From Flavobacteriaceae bacterium (GTDB lineage: Bacteria > Bacteroidota > Bacteroidia > Flavobacteriales > Flavobacteriaceae): a stretch of DNA of 64,000 nucleotides. Made by a program: the position numbers and the translations under genes. The notes below the pieces were generated by a model. That model ran no database searches and was not told where the DNA came from. It saw nothing but the letters and a program-made list of their open reading frames with translations. Numbering within the stretch: the stretch's first letter is position 1; each line of letters begins with the position of its first letter. This document shows, piece after piece, positions 8,426 through 17,702 of the stretch. Location of the stretch: the NCBI GenBank assembly GCA_018657955.1, contig JABHWD010000020.1, positions 318,891 through 382,890 of the forward strand, read 5' to 3'.

Positions 8426-10333
8426 TTATTCTTTTACTTCTTCAAAGTCAACATCTTCTACATCATCACTTTCTTTTCCTTCTGGATTCTCTGATGATTG
8501 TTCAGAATTAGAGGGATCTTGTTGTTGTGATTGTTGAGCTTTATACATCTCCTCACTTGCTAATTTCCATGCTTCATTAATTTTTTCTAAAGCAGGATCT
8601 ATTACAGCAATATCCTTTGTTTCATATGCCTTTTTAAGCTCTTCTAGAGCATCCTCAATAGGTTTTTTCTTATCAGCAGATAACTTATCTCCAAATTCCT
8701 TCAACTGTTTTTCAGTCTGGAATATCATAGCATCAGCACTATTAAGTTTATCAGCTGTTTCTTTTACTTTTGCATCTGCATCTGCATTTGCTTCAGCATC
8801 TTTCTTCATTTTCTCAATTTCTTCCTCTGTTAATCCAGATGAAGCTTCAATCCTAATATCTTGTGTTTTATTAGTAGCTTTATCTGTAGCTGATACATTT
8901 ATAATACCATTTGCATCAATATCAAAAGTAACCTCAATTTGAGGAACTCCCCTTGAAGATGGTGGTATACCGTCCAGATGGAATCTTCCTATTGTTTTAT
9001 TATCTGCAGCCATTGGTCTTTCTCCTTGAAGAACATGAATTTCAACGGAAGGTTGATTATCAACAGCTGTTGAAAACACTTGAGATTTTTTTGTTGGAAT
9101 TGTAGTGTTTGCATCAATTAGTCTTGTCATTACATTACCCATAGTTTCAATTCCAAGAGATAGTGGAGTAACATCTAATAATAGGACGTCTTTTACATCA
9201 CCAGTAAATACTCCCCCTTGAATGGCAGCTCCAACAGCTACTACTTCATCAGGATTTACACCTTTACTAGGTTTTTTTCCAAAAAACTTTTCAACAGCAT
9301 CCTGAACTGCAGGGATTCTTGTTGATCCTCCAACTAAAATTATTTCATCTATATCTTTTTTAGCTAATCCTGCACCTTTTAATGCTGCTTTACATGGATC
9401 TATTGTTCTTTTAACTAGATCGTCAATTAATTGGTTAAATTTAGCTTTTGTTAGTGTTCTAACTAAGTGTTTAGGGCCACTGTCAGTAGCAGTTACATAA
9501 GGTAGATTAATCTCTGTCTTTGCGGATGATGATAATTCAATTTTTGCTTTTTCTGCAGCTTCTTTTAATCTCTGAAGTGACATTGGATCCTTTCTAAGAT
9601 CCATTCCTTCATCCTTATTAAATTCATCAGCTAACCAGTCGATTATTTTTTCATCTATGTCGTCTCCTCCTAAATGAGTATCACCATCAGTTGCTAAAAC
9701 TTCAAATACGCCATCCCCTAGCTCTAGAATTGACACGTCATGTGTGCCTCCTCCAAAGTCAAAAACTGCAATTTTTTGATCTTTTCCTTTTTTGTCCATA
9801 CCATATGCTAATGCTGCTGCAGTAGGCTCATTGATAATTCTTTTTACTTTTAACCCTGAAATTTCACCTGCTTCTTTAGTAGCTTGGCGTTGAGAATCAT
9901 TAAAATATGCTGGAACAGTGATAACTGCCTCATCAACTCCAGTTCCAAGATAATCTTCAGCAGTCTTTTTCATCTTTTGTAAGATCATAGCTGATAATTC
10001 CTGTGGTGTATACAATCTTCCTTCAATATCCACTCTAGGAGTGTCATTATCTCCTTTTACAACCTTATATGGTACTCTTCCTGTTTCTCTTTTAGATTCT
10101 GAGAATTTGTTTCCCATAAATCTCTTTACAGAATATACTGTTTTTGTTGGATTTGTAACTGCTTGTCTTTTTGCTGGATCACCAACCTTAATTTCACCAC
10201 CTTCTACAAATGCTATAACTGATGGTGTAGTTCTTTTTCCTTCAGCATTTGGTATTACTACAGGCTCATTACCTTCCATAACGGAAACACATGAATTTGT
10301 AGTTCCTAAATCGATTCCAATTATTTTACTCAT
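8426..10333 (-). CDS. dnaK: chaperone DnaK (Hsp70)
   Basis: At 635 residues this is the usual DnaK length. The ATPase domain starts with [17 protein letters not shown] and includes the phosphate-2 motif [13 protein letters not shown] and the adenosine motif [13 protein letters not shown]. The linker [14 protein letters not shown] leads to the substrate-binding domain, and the acidic tail [13 protein letters not shown] is the canonical C-terminus. It binds unfolded peptides in the cytoplasm with DnaJ and GrpE, neither of which is in the window. It is monocistronic. Its upstream region carries a -24/-12-like element listed separately. Confidence 0.98.
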   Translation of the reverse strand: MSKIIGIDLGTTNSCVSVMEGNEPVVIPNAEGKRTTPSVIAFVEGGEIKVGDPAKRQAVTNPTKTVYSVKRFMGNKFSESKRETGRVPYKVVKGDNDTPRVDIEGRLYTPQELSAMILQKMKKTAEDYLGTGVDEAVITVPAYFNDSQRQATKEAGEISGLKVKRIINEPTAAALAYGMDKKGKDQKIAVFDFGGGTHDVSILELGDGVFEVLATDGDTHLGGDDIDEKIIDWLADEFNKDEGMDLRKDPMSLQRLKEAAEKAKIELSSSAKTEINLPYVTATDSGPKHLVRTLTKAKFNQLIDDLVKRTIDPCKAALKGAGLAKKDIDEIILVGGSTRIPAVQDAVEKFFGKKPSKGVNPDEVVAVGAAIQGGVFTGDVKDVLLLDVTPLSLGIETMGNVMTRLIDANTTIPTKKSQVFSTAVDNQPSVEIHVLQGERPMAADNKTIGRFHLDGIPPSSRGVPQIEVTFDIDANGIINVSATDKATNKTQDIRIEASSGLTEEEIEKMKKDAEANADADAKVKETADKLNSADAMIFQTEKQLKEFGDKLSADKKKPIEDALEELKKAYETKDIAVIDPALEKINEAWKLASEEMYKAQQSQQQDPSNSEQSSENPEGKESDDVEDVDFEEVKE

Positions 10334-10367
10334 AATTTTAAATTATTAATTATTTCAAAATATACTT

Positions 10368-10383
10368 GGCAATCATTATGCCA
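10368..10383 (-). promoter_or_regulatory. sigma54-like -24/-12 element (or palindromic operator) upstream of dnaK
   Basis: On the minus strand the sequence TGGCATAATGATTGCC matches the sigma54 consensus TGGCAC-R-N4-TTGC at all but the sixth base, with the GG and GC doublets 12 bp apart as required. A start site would fall about 22 bp before the dnaK ATG. The same stretch is also a TGGCA-N7-TGCCA palindrome (10367-10383), so a repressor operator is an alternative. A TATATTTTG box slightly nearer the gene could serve the housekeeping sigma factor instead. Confidence 0.4.
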
Positions 10384-10534
10384 TTGCTATTTAAGTATGA
10401 AATTGTCAGTTTTTTTGTATTTTTTATGACATATTGGCACTTTTTAAGAGAAAAGGGTGATTTTAAAAAGCAGTCATAAAATGAGTTAGTACTATAATAT
10501 ATTTTACTAATTTTACATGCTCATTTATTTAAGA

Positions 10535-11353
10535 ATGTCTAAAGCTAAAAAAGAATATAAAAGAATCACTGTAAAATCACTTCTAGATATGAAGATGGAT
10601 GGTGAAAAGATATCTATGCTAACTGCATATGATTTTACAACTGCAACTATTGTAGATATATCTGGAATAGATATAATTTTAGTTGGAGATTCTGCTAGTA
10701 ATGTTATAGCTGGTCACGAAACTACTCTCCCAATAACACTTGATCAAATGATTTATCATGCATCTGGAGTAATTAGAGCAGTTAAAAGAGCTCTTGTAGT
10801 TGTTGATTTACCATTTGGATCATATCAAAGTGATCCTAAAGGAGCTCTAAAATCAGCAATTAGAATAATGAAGGAAAGTGGTTCTCATGCAGTTAAATTA
10901 GAGGGGGGTAAGGAAATAAAAGATTCTATTAAAAGAATTATAAAAGCAGGTATTCCTGTAATGGGGCATTTAGGTTTAACACCTCAATCTATTTATAAAT
11001 TTGGGACATATACCGTTAGAGCAAAAGAAGAGGAAGAAGCTAAGCAGCTTATTGAAGATGCAATTATGTTGGAAAAAATTGGATGTTTTGCAATTGTCTT
11101 AGAAAAAGTACCTTCAGACCTTGCAGCTAAAGTTACCAAAAAAGTTAAAATACCCGTAATAGGAATAGGAGCTGGAAATAAAGTTGATGGGCAAGTTTTA
11201 GTAATTCATGATATGCTTGGGATGACAAAAGAGTTTAACCCAAGATTTTTAAGAAGATATATGAATCTTTATGATGATATGAATAAGGCAATCTCCAAAT
11301 ACTCGAAAGACGTAAAAAGTGGAAATTTTCCTAATTCTAAGGAGCAGTATTAA
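10535..11353 (+). CDS. panB: 3-methyl-2-oxobutanoate hydroxymethyltransferase
   Basis: From the ATG at 10535 the product is 272 residues (an ATG six codons earlier, at 10517, is less likely because PanB proteins normally start close to the [12 protein letters not shown] segment). Hallmarks are [27 protein letters not shown] (Mg and substrate site), [27 protein letters not shown] and [20 protein letters not shown]. It makes ketopantoate from 2-oxoisovalerate and methylene-THF, the first committed step to pantothenate and CoA. A pseudouridine synthase gene follows 11 bp downstream and is probably co-transcribed. Confidence 0.96.
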   Translation: MSKAKKEYKRITVKSLLDMKMDGEKISMLTAYDFTTATIVDISGIDIILVGDSASNVIAGHETTLPITLDQMIYHASGVIRAVKRALVVVDLPFGSYQSDPKGALKSAIRIMKESGSHAVKLEGGKEIKDSIKRIIKAGIPVMGHLGLTPQSIYKFGTYTVRAKEEEEAKQLIEDAIMLEKIGCFAIVLEKVPSDLAAKVTKKVKIPVIGIGAGNKVDGQVLVIHDMLGMTKEFNPRFLRRYMNLYDDMNKAISKYSKDVKSGNFPNSKEQY

Positions 11354-11364
11354 GGTCTCTCCTT

Positions 11365-12057
11365 ATGAAAATCTTGTCAAATCATTATAATCTACAAGTT
11401 CTTTTCGAAGACAACCACTTAATTGTAATAAATAAAAGACCTGGAGATATTGTTCAAGGAGATAAAACAAAAGACACTCCTCTTTCAGAGATTGTAAAGG
11501 AATATCTAAAAATCAAATATGATAAATCAGGTAATGTTTATTTAGGTGTAATTCATAGAATTGATAGGCCTACCTCTGGAATAGTTGTCTTTGCAAAAAC
11601 ATCTAAGTCGCTGTCAAGAATGAATTTGATGCTAAAAGAGCATACAATACAGAAAACATACTGGGCAATAACTCAAAATAAACCAGAGAAGGAAGGTGAT
11701 AAACTAATTCATTGGTTGAGAAAAAATGAAAAGAATAATAAATCTACACATTTTTCAAAAGAGACTAAAAATGCTAAAAAAGCGATACTTAATTATAAGA
11801 TTATAAAAGAACTTGATAATTATTTTTTATTAGAAATTACAATGGAATCAGGAAGACATCATCAAATAAGATGTCAATTACAAGCAATTGGTTGCCCAAT
11901 CAAAGGAGACATAAAGTATGGCTCCAAAAGAACGAATAAAGACGGAGGTATAGACCTACATGCCAGAAATATAAAATTCATGCATCCAGTCAGTAAAAAA
12001 GAAATTGATATTACTGCTCCAGTAAGGGATGAAAAAATATGGCAAAGCTGTATTTAA
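11365..12057 (+). CDS. RluA-family RNA pseudouridine synthase
   Basis: The 230-residue protein carries the RluA signature VIHRIDRPTSGIVVFAKT, with catalytic Asp at D67 in HRID. The later LLEITMESGRHHQIRCQL motif and the C-terminal LHARNIKFMHP segment are also typical. There is no S4 domain at the N-terminus, so it belongs to the short RluA/RluC-like group found in Bacteroidota. It isomerises uridine in rRNA or tRNA; the target cannot be assigned. It lies 11 bp after panB in the same orientation, a coupling that I recall as common in flavobacteria. Confidence 0.9.
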   Translation: MKILSNHYNLQVLFEDNHLIVINKRPGDIVQGDKTKDTPLSEIVKEYLKIKYDKSGNVYLGVIHRIDRPTSGIVVFAKTSKSLSRMNLMLKEHTIQKTYWAITQNKPEKEGDKLIHWLRKNEKNNKSTHFSKETKNAKKAILNYKIIKELDNYFLLEITMESGRHHQIRCQLQAIGCPIKGDIKYGSKRTNKDGGIDLHARNIKFMHPVSKKEIDITAPVRDEKIWQSCI

Positions 12058-12091
12058 ATAGCTTTAAGCGGAAACATTTTTTTTAAAATTA

Positions 12092-12109
12092 TTTGGGTAT
12101 ATACCCAAA
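12092..12109. promoter_or_regulatory. palindromic operator 1 upstream of the TetR-AlkB operon
   Basis: TTTGGGTATATACCCAAA is a perfect 18-bp palindrome 88 bp ahead of the TetR gene. A second site with the same half-sites lies 39 bp downstream centre to centre. Size and symmetry are those of TetR-family operators, and the adjacent regulator is the obvious candidate to bind it. Confidence 0.7.
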
Positions 12110-12130
12110 AAAATATATATTAGCATAAAG

Positions 12131-12148
12131 TTTGGGTATTTACCCAAT
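12131..12148. promoter_or_regulatory. palindromic operator 2 upstream of the TetR-AlkB operon
   Basis: TTTGGGTATTTACCCAAT repeats the TTGGGTA-N2-TACCCAA arms of operator 1 with only central and outer changes. The pair at 39-bp spacing implies autoregulation of the TetR gene together with alkB and the aldehyde dehydrogenase. Confidence 0.7.
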
Positions 12149-12196
12149 TAAATATGTTAATTATGGGGAAATCTTCTAAAAAAAATACGAGAAAAT

Positions 12197-12868
12197 ATGA
12201 GGTCTAATAATTTATCAAAATATACATTGAATTATTTTTCAGATAAAACACATAGTAAGATATTAAAACATAGTCTAATACTGTTTAATAATAAAGGGTT
12301 TAACTCAGTCACTACTGCTGGTATTTCAAAGGAATGTAATATTCTTGAGGGAACACTTTGGTATCATTATAACTCTAAAAAAAATATTTTAGTTGCTCAT
12401 ATAGACTTATTTCAAAAGATGTTTATGGAGCAAATTAAAACTATTAATTATGATAAGATTGAAAATGTATTTCAAATCTCAACAAAAATCTACACATTAA
12501 TATGGGATTTTCAATACATTTTTAGAGAACATTTTGACTCTATATCAATCGATAATGATATTCTTAAGAAAATAGATGAAATAAATAATTATGTAGAAAA
12601 TTTCACTGAAGAATTAATTACTAAATCACACAATCATTTTCTAAAGTTAAAAAAAGATGCTTTAAATAGATTGATTGACACCATATTATTAATTGGCAGA
12701 TATTGGCTGCACTATTCAAAAAAAAGGTATCCAAAATCCAGTAATGAAAATCTCAGAAAAAAGGGAACAAAACTTATTTTCAAATCATTATATCCTTTTT
12801 TAAATAAAGAGGGGAAAGAAAAAATGGATTTGATGTTATCTAAATTTGGTGTAAAAACAACTCATTAA
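12197..12868 (+). CDS. TetR family transcriptional regulator
   Basis: The 223-residue protein has an N-terminal TetR DNA-binding domain: FNNKGFNSVTTAGISKEC leads into ILEGTLWYHYNSKKNIL, the turn and recognition helix with the typical LYxHFxSK-like sequence (here LWYHYNSK). The C-terminal ligand domain is divergent and Lys-rich, so the inducer is unknown; a long-chain hydrocarbon, alcohol or acyl compound is likely from context. Two palindromic operators sit just upstream. The alkB gene follows 24 bp downstream. A start at 12197 is chosen; the overlapping upstream ATG at 12163 is in another frame and closes after 14 codons. Confidence 0.85.
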   Translation: MRSNNLSKYTLNYFSDKTHSKILKHSLILFNNKGFNSVTTAGISKECNILEGTLWYHYNSKKNILVAHIDLFQKMFMEQIKTINYDKIENVFQISTKIYTLIWDFQYIFREHFDSISIDNDILKKIDEINNYVENFTEELITKSHNHFLKLKKDALNRLIDTILLIGRYWLHYSKKRYPKSSNENLRKKGTKLIFKSLYPFLNKEGKEKMDLMLSKFGVKTTH

Positions 12869-12892
12869 AACACATTATAAATCTAAAAACAA

Positions 12893-14023
12893 ATGTTAAA
12901 ATACCTTAAACACTTTCTTCCTGCTTTTACAGCTATTTTTTATATACTAGCAATTTCAATGGGTGAATACTACCCAACTATTTGGTTTATTGGATTTTCA
13001 TTGTTTCTTACAATTGGCGACTACCTACTTCCTAAGGATGAACATATTCAACAGTTTTCTTATCCAAGTATATTAAATTCTTCTATGTATATCAACCTGC
13101 CCATTTTATTTATTGTAGTAATATTAACTATATCTATCCTAAGTAATGATTTACCTCAATGGCATATTAATATCCTAGACTCATATTATTCTATTGATTT
13201 TATTAGTTTAAAAAATTCTTTTAATATAATTGACAAAATTGCTTTAATAATTCAAACTACCTTAATTATTGGCGTTCTCGGCATCGTTCCCGGACATGAA
13301 TTAACTCATAGAATAAAAAACAAACTTGATATGTTTATAGGAAATTGGCTTCTTGCTTTTTCTTGGGATTGTACTTTTGCTATTGAACATGTTTACGGTC
13401 ATCATAAAAACGCATGCCTTGCTGACGATCCAGCTTCAGCGAAAAGAGGTGAAAATATTTATTCATTTATAGGAAAAGCTATTTACACTGAACATGTTGA
13501 TGGCTGGAAAATTGAAAATAACAGATTAAAAACCAATGGCGTTAATCCTTTCAGCTTTAACAACAGAATGTTTGTTGGATACTGCAGAAGTCTATTGATT
13601 ACTATTCTGGCTTTTCTTATTGGCGGATGGATTGGAATACTATATTTTTTAATATGTGCACTTTTAGCAAAATCATTTTTAGAAACTATAAATTATGTTG
13701 AGCATTATGGATTAGTTAGAGGAAAAGGCAAACGAATGCAAATGAAGCATTCATGGAACTCAAATCATCTATTGAGCAGCGTATTTTTATGTAATGTAAC
13801 AAGACATTCTGATCACCACAGACGGGCTAGCTTGAAATTTTGGGAACTTCACCCATGTCCTGAAAATGCGCCAATGACTCCATATGGTTATTTAGCAATG
13901 TTATACATTGTATTGCTAGCTCCATTTTTATATCAAAGAATAATGGAAAAAAAATTAATTGATTGGGATTTAAATTACGCAAGCACAGAAGAGAAAAAGC
14001 TAATTAATATTAAATTAAAGTAA
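12893..14023 (+). CDS. alkB: AlkB-type membrane non-heme diiron alkane 1-monooxygenase
   Basis: A 376-residue integral membrane protein with 5-6 hydrophobic helices carries all histidine boxes of the AlkB/fatty acid hydroxylase group: HELTHR (H135-R140), EHVYGHHKN (H166, H170, H171), NYVEHYGL (H271) and RHSDHH (H305, H308, H309). The NYxEHYGL box is specific for alkane and xylene monooxygenases over desaturases. It inserts oxygen into a terminal C-H bond using electrons from rubredoxin; no rubredoxin gene is in the window. It is tightly coupled to the aldehyde dehydrogenase (stop and next ATG abut), fitting alkane to alcohol to aldehyde to acid oxidation. The alcohol dehydrogenase step is missing here. 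Confidence 0.88.
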   Translation: MLKYLKHFLPAFTAIFYILAISMGEYYPTIWFIGFSLFLTIGDYLLPKDEHIQQFSYPSILNSSMYINLPILFIVVILTISILSNDLPQWHINILDSYYSIDFISLKNSFNIIDKIALIIQTTLIIGVLGIVPGHELTHRIKNKLDMFIGNWLLAFSWDCTFAIEHVYGHHKNACLADDPASAKRGENIYSFIGKAIYTEHVDGWKIENNRLKTNGVNPFSFNNRMFVGYCRSLLITILAFLIGGWIGILYFLICALLAKSFLETINYVEHYGLVRGKGKRMQMKHSWNSNHLLSSVFLCNVTRHSDHHRRASLKFWELHPCPENAPMTPYGYLAMLYIVLLAPFLYQRIMEKKLIDWDLNYASTEEKKLINIKLK

Positions 14024-15400
14024 ATGGAGTATACAAGTTATATAGAAAATCAAGAAAAATATTTCAAAAATGGTAAAACATTACCTATAAGTAAAAGAAA
14101 AAAGTTATTAAAAAATCTTAAAAAGGAGATATTATCTAATGAGGATAAGATTTTTAGAGCATTAAATAATGATCTTAGAAAATCAAATTATGAAACTTAT
14201 TTATCTGAAATAGGAATTTTAATTACTGAAATAGATTTATTCCTTAAAAATATAGAGAAATGGGCTAAACCAAAAAAAGTAAAATCATCTCTGCTTAGCT
14301 TTCCATCATCAGATTATATTTATAGTGAACCTTATGGAAAAGTTCTTGTAATATCACCATGGAATTATCCATTTCAATTAGCAATTTTACCTGTTATGTC
14401 AGCTGTAGCTGCTGGAAACACAGTTGTTCTAAAACCTAGTGAGCATGCGCCACACACCTCTAAACTGGTTAAAGAGATTGTTGAAAGTGTTTTTGAAAAA
14501 TCACATGTATTAGTTATTGAAGGAGCTGCTGAAACTGCTTCAAAATTATTAGAATATCGTTGGGATTACATATTTTTTACTGGGAGCGTTAGAATAGGAA
14601 AAATTGTTGCTGCTGCTGCTGCAAAACATCTTACACCTACAACACTAGAGCTTGGAGGAAAAAATCCTTGTATTATTGATGATACTATAGATTTAAGACT
14701 AGCCTCTAGAAGAATAGTTTGGGGTAAGTTTGTAAATGCTGGACAAACATGTATTGCTCCAGACTTCCTGATTGTTAAAAGAAACATAAAAGATAAATTA
14801 ATTACACACTTATCGGAAGAAATTGAAAAAGCATATGGAGAAAACCCTAAAAACTCAGAAGATTATCCAAGAATCGTAAATAAAACTAATTTGTCAAGAC
14901 TTTCTAATTTAATTAAGGATACTAAAATTATATTTGGAGGAGAATATGATTTAGAAACATGTTATTTTTCACCAACTATTATTGATGAACCAGATATTAA
15001 AAGCGCTTTAATGGCTGAAGAAATTTTTGGACCGATTTTACCTATTATTTCATATGATGATGAAAATCAAATTGAAGAATTAATGTCTAAATATGAAAAA
15101 CCTCTAGCATTATATGTCTTTAGCTCTAATAAGAATTTTTCTGAAAAAATCATTTGCAAATATAGTTTTGGAGGAGGAGCTATAAATGATACAATCATCC
15201 AGGTAGGAAATCCTAACCTGCCTTTTGGAGGAGTTGGTCATAGTGGTATTGGCAAATACCATGGCAAGACAAGCTTTGACCAATTGTCACATAAAAAGGC
15301 AATTGTCAAGAAGGGAAATTGGCTTGATATTAAAATTAGATATGCGCCATATAAAGGGAAATTGAAGTATGTAAAAAAATTCTTTAAGCTTTTTAGCTAA
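14024..15400 (+). CDS. class 3-type (fatty) aldehyde dehydrogenase
   Basis: The 458-residue length is typical of the ALDH3 group. Visible motifs are the nucleotide-binding VLVISPWNYPFQLA and NTVVLKPSE, FTGSVRIG, the general base E209 in LELGGK and the nucleophile C243 in NAGQTCIAPDF, then PFGGVGHSGIGKYHG. ALDH3 enzymes oxidise medium- and long-chain aldehydes to acids with NAD(P). The basic, aromatic C-terminal tail could aid membrane association, as in fatty aldehyde dehydrogenases. Its ATG starts directly after the alkB stop codon, so the two proteins are probably made in a fixed ratio under the TetR regulator. Confidence 0.92.
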   Translation: MEYTSYIENQEKYFKNGKTLPISKRKKLLKNLKKEILSNEDKIFRALNNDLRKSNYETYLSEIGILITEIDLFLKNIEKWAKPKKVKSSLLSFPSSDYIYSEPYGKVLVISPWNYPFQLAILPVMSAVAAGNTVVLKPSEHAPHTSKLVKEIVESVFEKSHVLVIEGAAETASKLLEYRWDYIFFTGSVRIGKIVAAAAAKHLTPTTLELGGKNPCIIDDTIDLRLASRRIVWGKFVNAGQTCIAPDFLIVKRNIKDKLITHLSEEIEKAYGENPKNSEDYPRIVNKTNLSRLSNLIKDTKIIFGGEYDLETCYFSPTIIDEPDIKSALMAEEIFGPILPIISYDDENQIEELMSKYEKPLALYVFSSNKNFSEKIICKYSFGGGAINDTIIQVGNPNLPFGGVGHSGIGKYHGKTSFDQLSHKKAIVKKGNWLDIKIRYAPYKGKLKYVKKFFKLFS

Positions 15401-15401
15401 T

Positions 15402-16241
15402 TTACTTGATATTAAATTTAATTTCTGAATTTGTCATCTTTTGAGAAAGAATGTTAATAGCACTATTTGTTAACTGCAAGATTCTTGGATATCCACCTGT
15501 TGTCTGACAGTCTCTCATAAGGATAATTATTTTTCCTCCAGGTGTTAACTGTACAGTTCCTGGCATTACATGTGATGTTATAATTGGTTTTATATTGTTT
15601 TTTATTTTTTCATTTAATATATAGCCCATTCTATTATGATTATTAGAGATTGAAAACTGCTTCTTTAATAAATTCTCTTTATTTTCTTTACTTAACTTAT
15701 GAAATTCTGGACCTTTATAGCATTCAATATTATCAGATAATATTAGTTTCTGTATTTTTTCTTGATTTGTGCTTCTTGACTTGTTTATTGAATTATTTAG
15801 AACAATCTTATCGTTTTTCTGAATTTTAAAACTCTTAGTTATACCGTTGTACATACTCCTGCTTTTCATAACTTTCTCGGATTTAATTCCTCCTTGAAAA
15901 GCTATATATGTTCTAAACCCGTATTCAAATCTGTCAAAACTAAGTAAATCTCCTTTTTTTACATCTATCTTATTATACATCTGTATAGAAGAACCATTTA
16001 GTTTAGCGTTCATATCTGAGCCTGTCACAGCTATTATAGTGTCTTTCTTGAATTCTAAAGAACAACCTGTCATTGTTAATTCTAATAATGCTGAAGATGT
16101 CAAATTTTCTAAAATTTGATTTGCAATTTCAGCAGAATTCTCATCCATGCAACCACTAACAGGAACCCCGTAGTTTTGAAAACCAAAACGTCCTTTATCT
16201 TGAATTGATGTATAAAAACCTGGATCTATTACTTTAATCAT
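15402..16241 (-). CDS. pxpC: 5-oxoprolinase subunit C (biotin-dependent carboxyltransferase family)
   Basis: The 279-residue protein has the family start MIKVIDPGFYTSIQDKGRFGFQNYGVPVSG and the C-terminal IILMRDCQTTGGYPRIL. It is somewhat shorter than the usual ~310-330 residues. With PxpA and PxpB it forms the ATP-dependent prokaryotic 5-oxoprolinase that opens pyroglutamate to glutamate. It is the last gene of a four-gene run with overlapping ends and overlaps pxpB by 8 bp. It converges with the aldehyde dehydrogenase, leaving a single base between the two stops. Confidence 0.9.
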   Translation of the reverse strand: MIKVIDPGFYTSIQDKGRFGFQNYGVPVSGCMDENSAEIANQILENLTSSALLELTMTGCSLEFKKDTIIAVTGSDMNAKLNGSSIQMYNKIDVKKGDLLSFDRFEYGFRTYIAFQGGIKSEKVMKSRSMYNGITKSFKIQKNDKIVLNNSINKSRSTNQEKIQKLILSDNIECYKGPEFHKLSKENKENLLKKQFSISNNHNRMGYILNEKIKNNIKPIITSHVMPGTVQLTPGGKIIILMRDCQTTGGYPRILQLTNSAINILSQKMTNSEIKFNIK

Positions 16242-16965
16242 TTAAAACTTCTTTATTTAATTCATATAAACCAAATTCTACCTCTTTTTCAATTAATTTA
16301 TATTGATCTTCTGATACTTGAAAAAATTTAACCCTATCACCCGGTTTTGCAAAACATGGAATATCTTTTGACTTATCAAATAGATTAATTGGAGTATTTC
16401 CTAAAATATTCCATCCGCCTGGACTCTGCTGCGGATAAATTCCTGTCTGTTCACCTCCAATTGCTACAGATCCTTTAGGAACTCTTAATCTTGGCTCTTT
16501 TTTTCTTGGAATATGAAGAGTGTTATCTAAGCCTCCTAAATACATAAAACCAGGTAAAAAACCTATTAAATATACTGAGTAAATAGTTTTACTATGCCTA
16601 ATTATGATATCTTGTTTAGAAATTTTATTTTGCTTTGATATGACATCAATATCTAGTGCAAACCTGTTTTCATAACACACAGGGATATTCCAAAGAATTC
16701 TGTCATATTTATTAAGAGATTTCCGAGATAGATATAGATTTTTCAGCTTCTCTATTAATCTATTTATGTTGTCGATTTTTTTATTAAAAATTAAAAGCAG
16801 TGAACAGTATGAAGATCTTATTTCTAATATATGCTTAAAACCCGTTTCTAACCTATTTTTAAACTCATTTACATCATTATTGATATTCTCATCAATCCTT
16901 TCTGGCCAGCTAATCAGAAGGGAATTGTCATTATATTGAAAATATTTTAAGTTATAACTATTCAA
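16234..16965 (-). CDS. pxpB: 5-oxoprolinase subunit B (KipI-like)
   Basis: The 243-residue protein shows the KipI/PxpB (AHS1) signature: IPVCYENRFALDIDVI, then IYSVYLIGFLPGFMYLGGLD, RVPKGSVAIGGEQTGIYPQQSPGGWNILG and a final PGDRVKFF. It is the partner of PxpC, with which it forms the part of the enzyme that likely activates the substrate with ATP. In Bacillus the homologue KipI also inhibits the sporulation kinase KinA, but sporulation is irrelevant in this lineage. It overlaps pxpA by 4 bp and pxpC by 8 bp, so translation is probably coupled. Confidence 0.92.
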   Translation of the reverse strand: MNSYNLKYFQYNDNSLLISWPERIDENINNDVNEFKNRLETGFKHILEIRSSYCSLLLIFNKKIDNINRLIEKLKNLYLSRKSLNKYDRILWNIPVCYENRFALDIDVISKQNKISKQDIIIRHSKTIYSVYLIGFLPGFMYLGGLDNTLHIPRKKEPRLRVPKGSVAIGGEQTGIYPQQSPGGWNILGNTPINLFDKSKDIPCFAKPGDRVKFFQVSEDQYKLIEKEVEFGLYELNKEVLND

Positions 16966-17702
16966 CTATCAAGTTTAATTTTATTTATGTTACTAAAAAG
17001 ATTTTTTATTAGACTAATTATTTTTGGACTATCTCCATGTATACAAAAAGTGTCTGCTGAAATCTTCTTGTAATTACCATCAATTGTTTGAATTTTATTA
17101 TCATTAATTACATTTTCTAGCCTTTTTAACATTTTTTGATGGTCTAAAATCATAGAATTATTATTTCCTCTAGAAACTAGGGATAAATCGTTGTTATAAT
17201 TTCTATCTAAAAAAACCTCGTAATATATTTTTATATTATTCTCTATTGCCAATTTTGAAATTAAAGATCCATAGGGTACATATAAAATTTTATTTGAATA
17301 TTTAGATTTCATTAATTCAATAATAATTAATGCAGTTCCTAAATCATTTGCTGAGAAATTATAAAGAGCACCATGTAATTTAATATGCTCAAGGGAAGTT
17401 TCTAAACTCCTAGCAATTCTATCTAAATCATCAATTTGATTGATTAATGAATTAGTTAGATCTGAGTGTGGAATAGAAATATTTTTTCTACCAAAATTTT
17501 CTTTATCTGGATAAGAAGGGTGCGCGCCAATATTAACACCATATTTTTTTGCTATTAATATTGTATCTGTCATAGTTGATTTATCCCCTGTATGTCCTCC
17601 ACAAGCTATACTACATGAGCTTAGGAAGGGCATTATATCTTTCTCAACACCAGTCCCCTCACCTAGATCTGAGTTTATTCTAATCTTATTATTTTTTATC
17701 AT
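16962..17702 (-). CDS. pxpA: 5-oxoprolinase subunit A (LamB/YcsF family)
   Basis: At 246 residues the protein matches YcsF/PxpA length. Key stretches are RINSDLGEGTG near the start, SSCSIACGGHTGDKSTM, GVNIGAHPSYPDKENFGRK, IKLHGALYN and the late FCIHGDSP. It supplies the catalytic subunit that opens the 5-oxoproline ring. 5-Oxoproline forms spontaneously from glutamine and glutamate and must be removed. It overlaps both neighbours by 4 bp and follows the NRAMP-like transporter, the same order as ycsF/ycsG pairing in Bacillus. Confidence 0.93.
   Translation of the reverse strand: MIKNNKIRINSDLGEGTGVEKDIMPFLSSCSIACGGHTGDKSTMTDTILIAKKYGVNIGAHPSYPDKENFGRKNISIPHSDLTNSLINQIDDLDRIARSLETSLEHIKLHGALYNFSANDLGTALIIIELMKSKYSNKILYVPYGSLISKLAIENNIKIYYEVFLDRNYNNDLSLVSRGNNNSMILDHQKMLKRLENVINDNKIQTIDGNYKKISADTFCIHGDSPKIISLIKNLFSNINKIKLDS

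Noticed and set aside
12163-12207. 14-codon frame ahead of the TetR gene as a leader peptide
   Set aside because: Out of frame with the regulator, no repeated regulatory codons and no attenuator hairpin visible.
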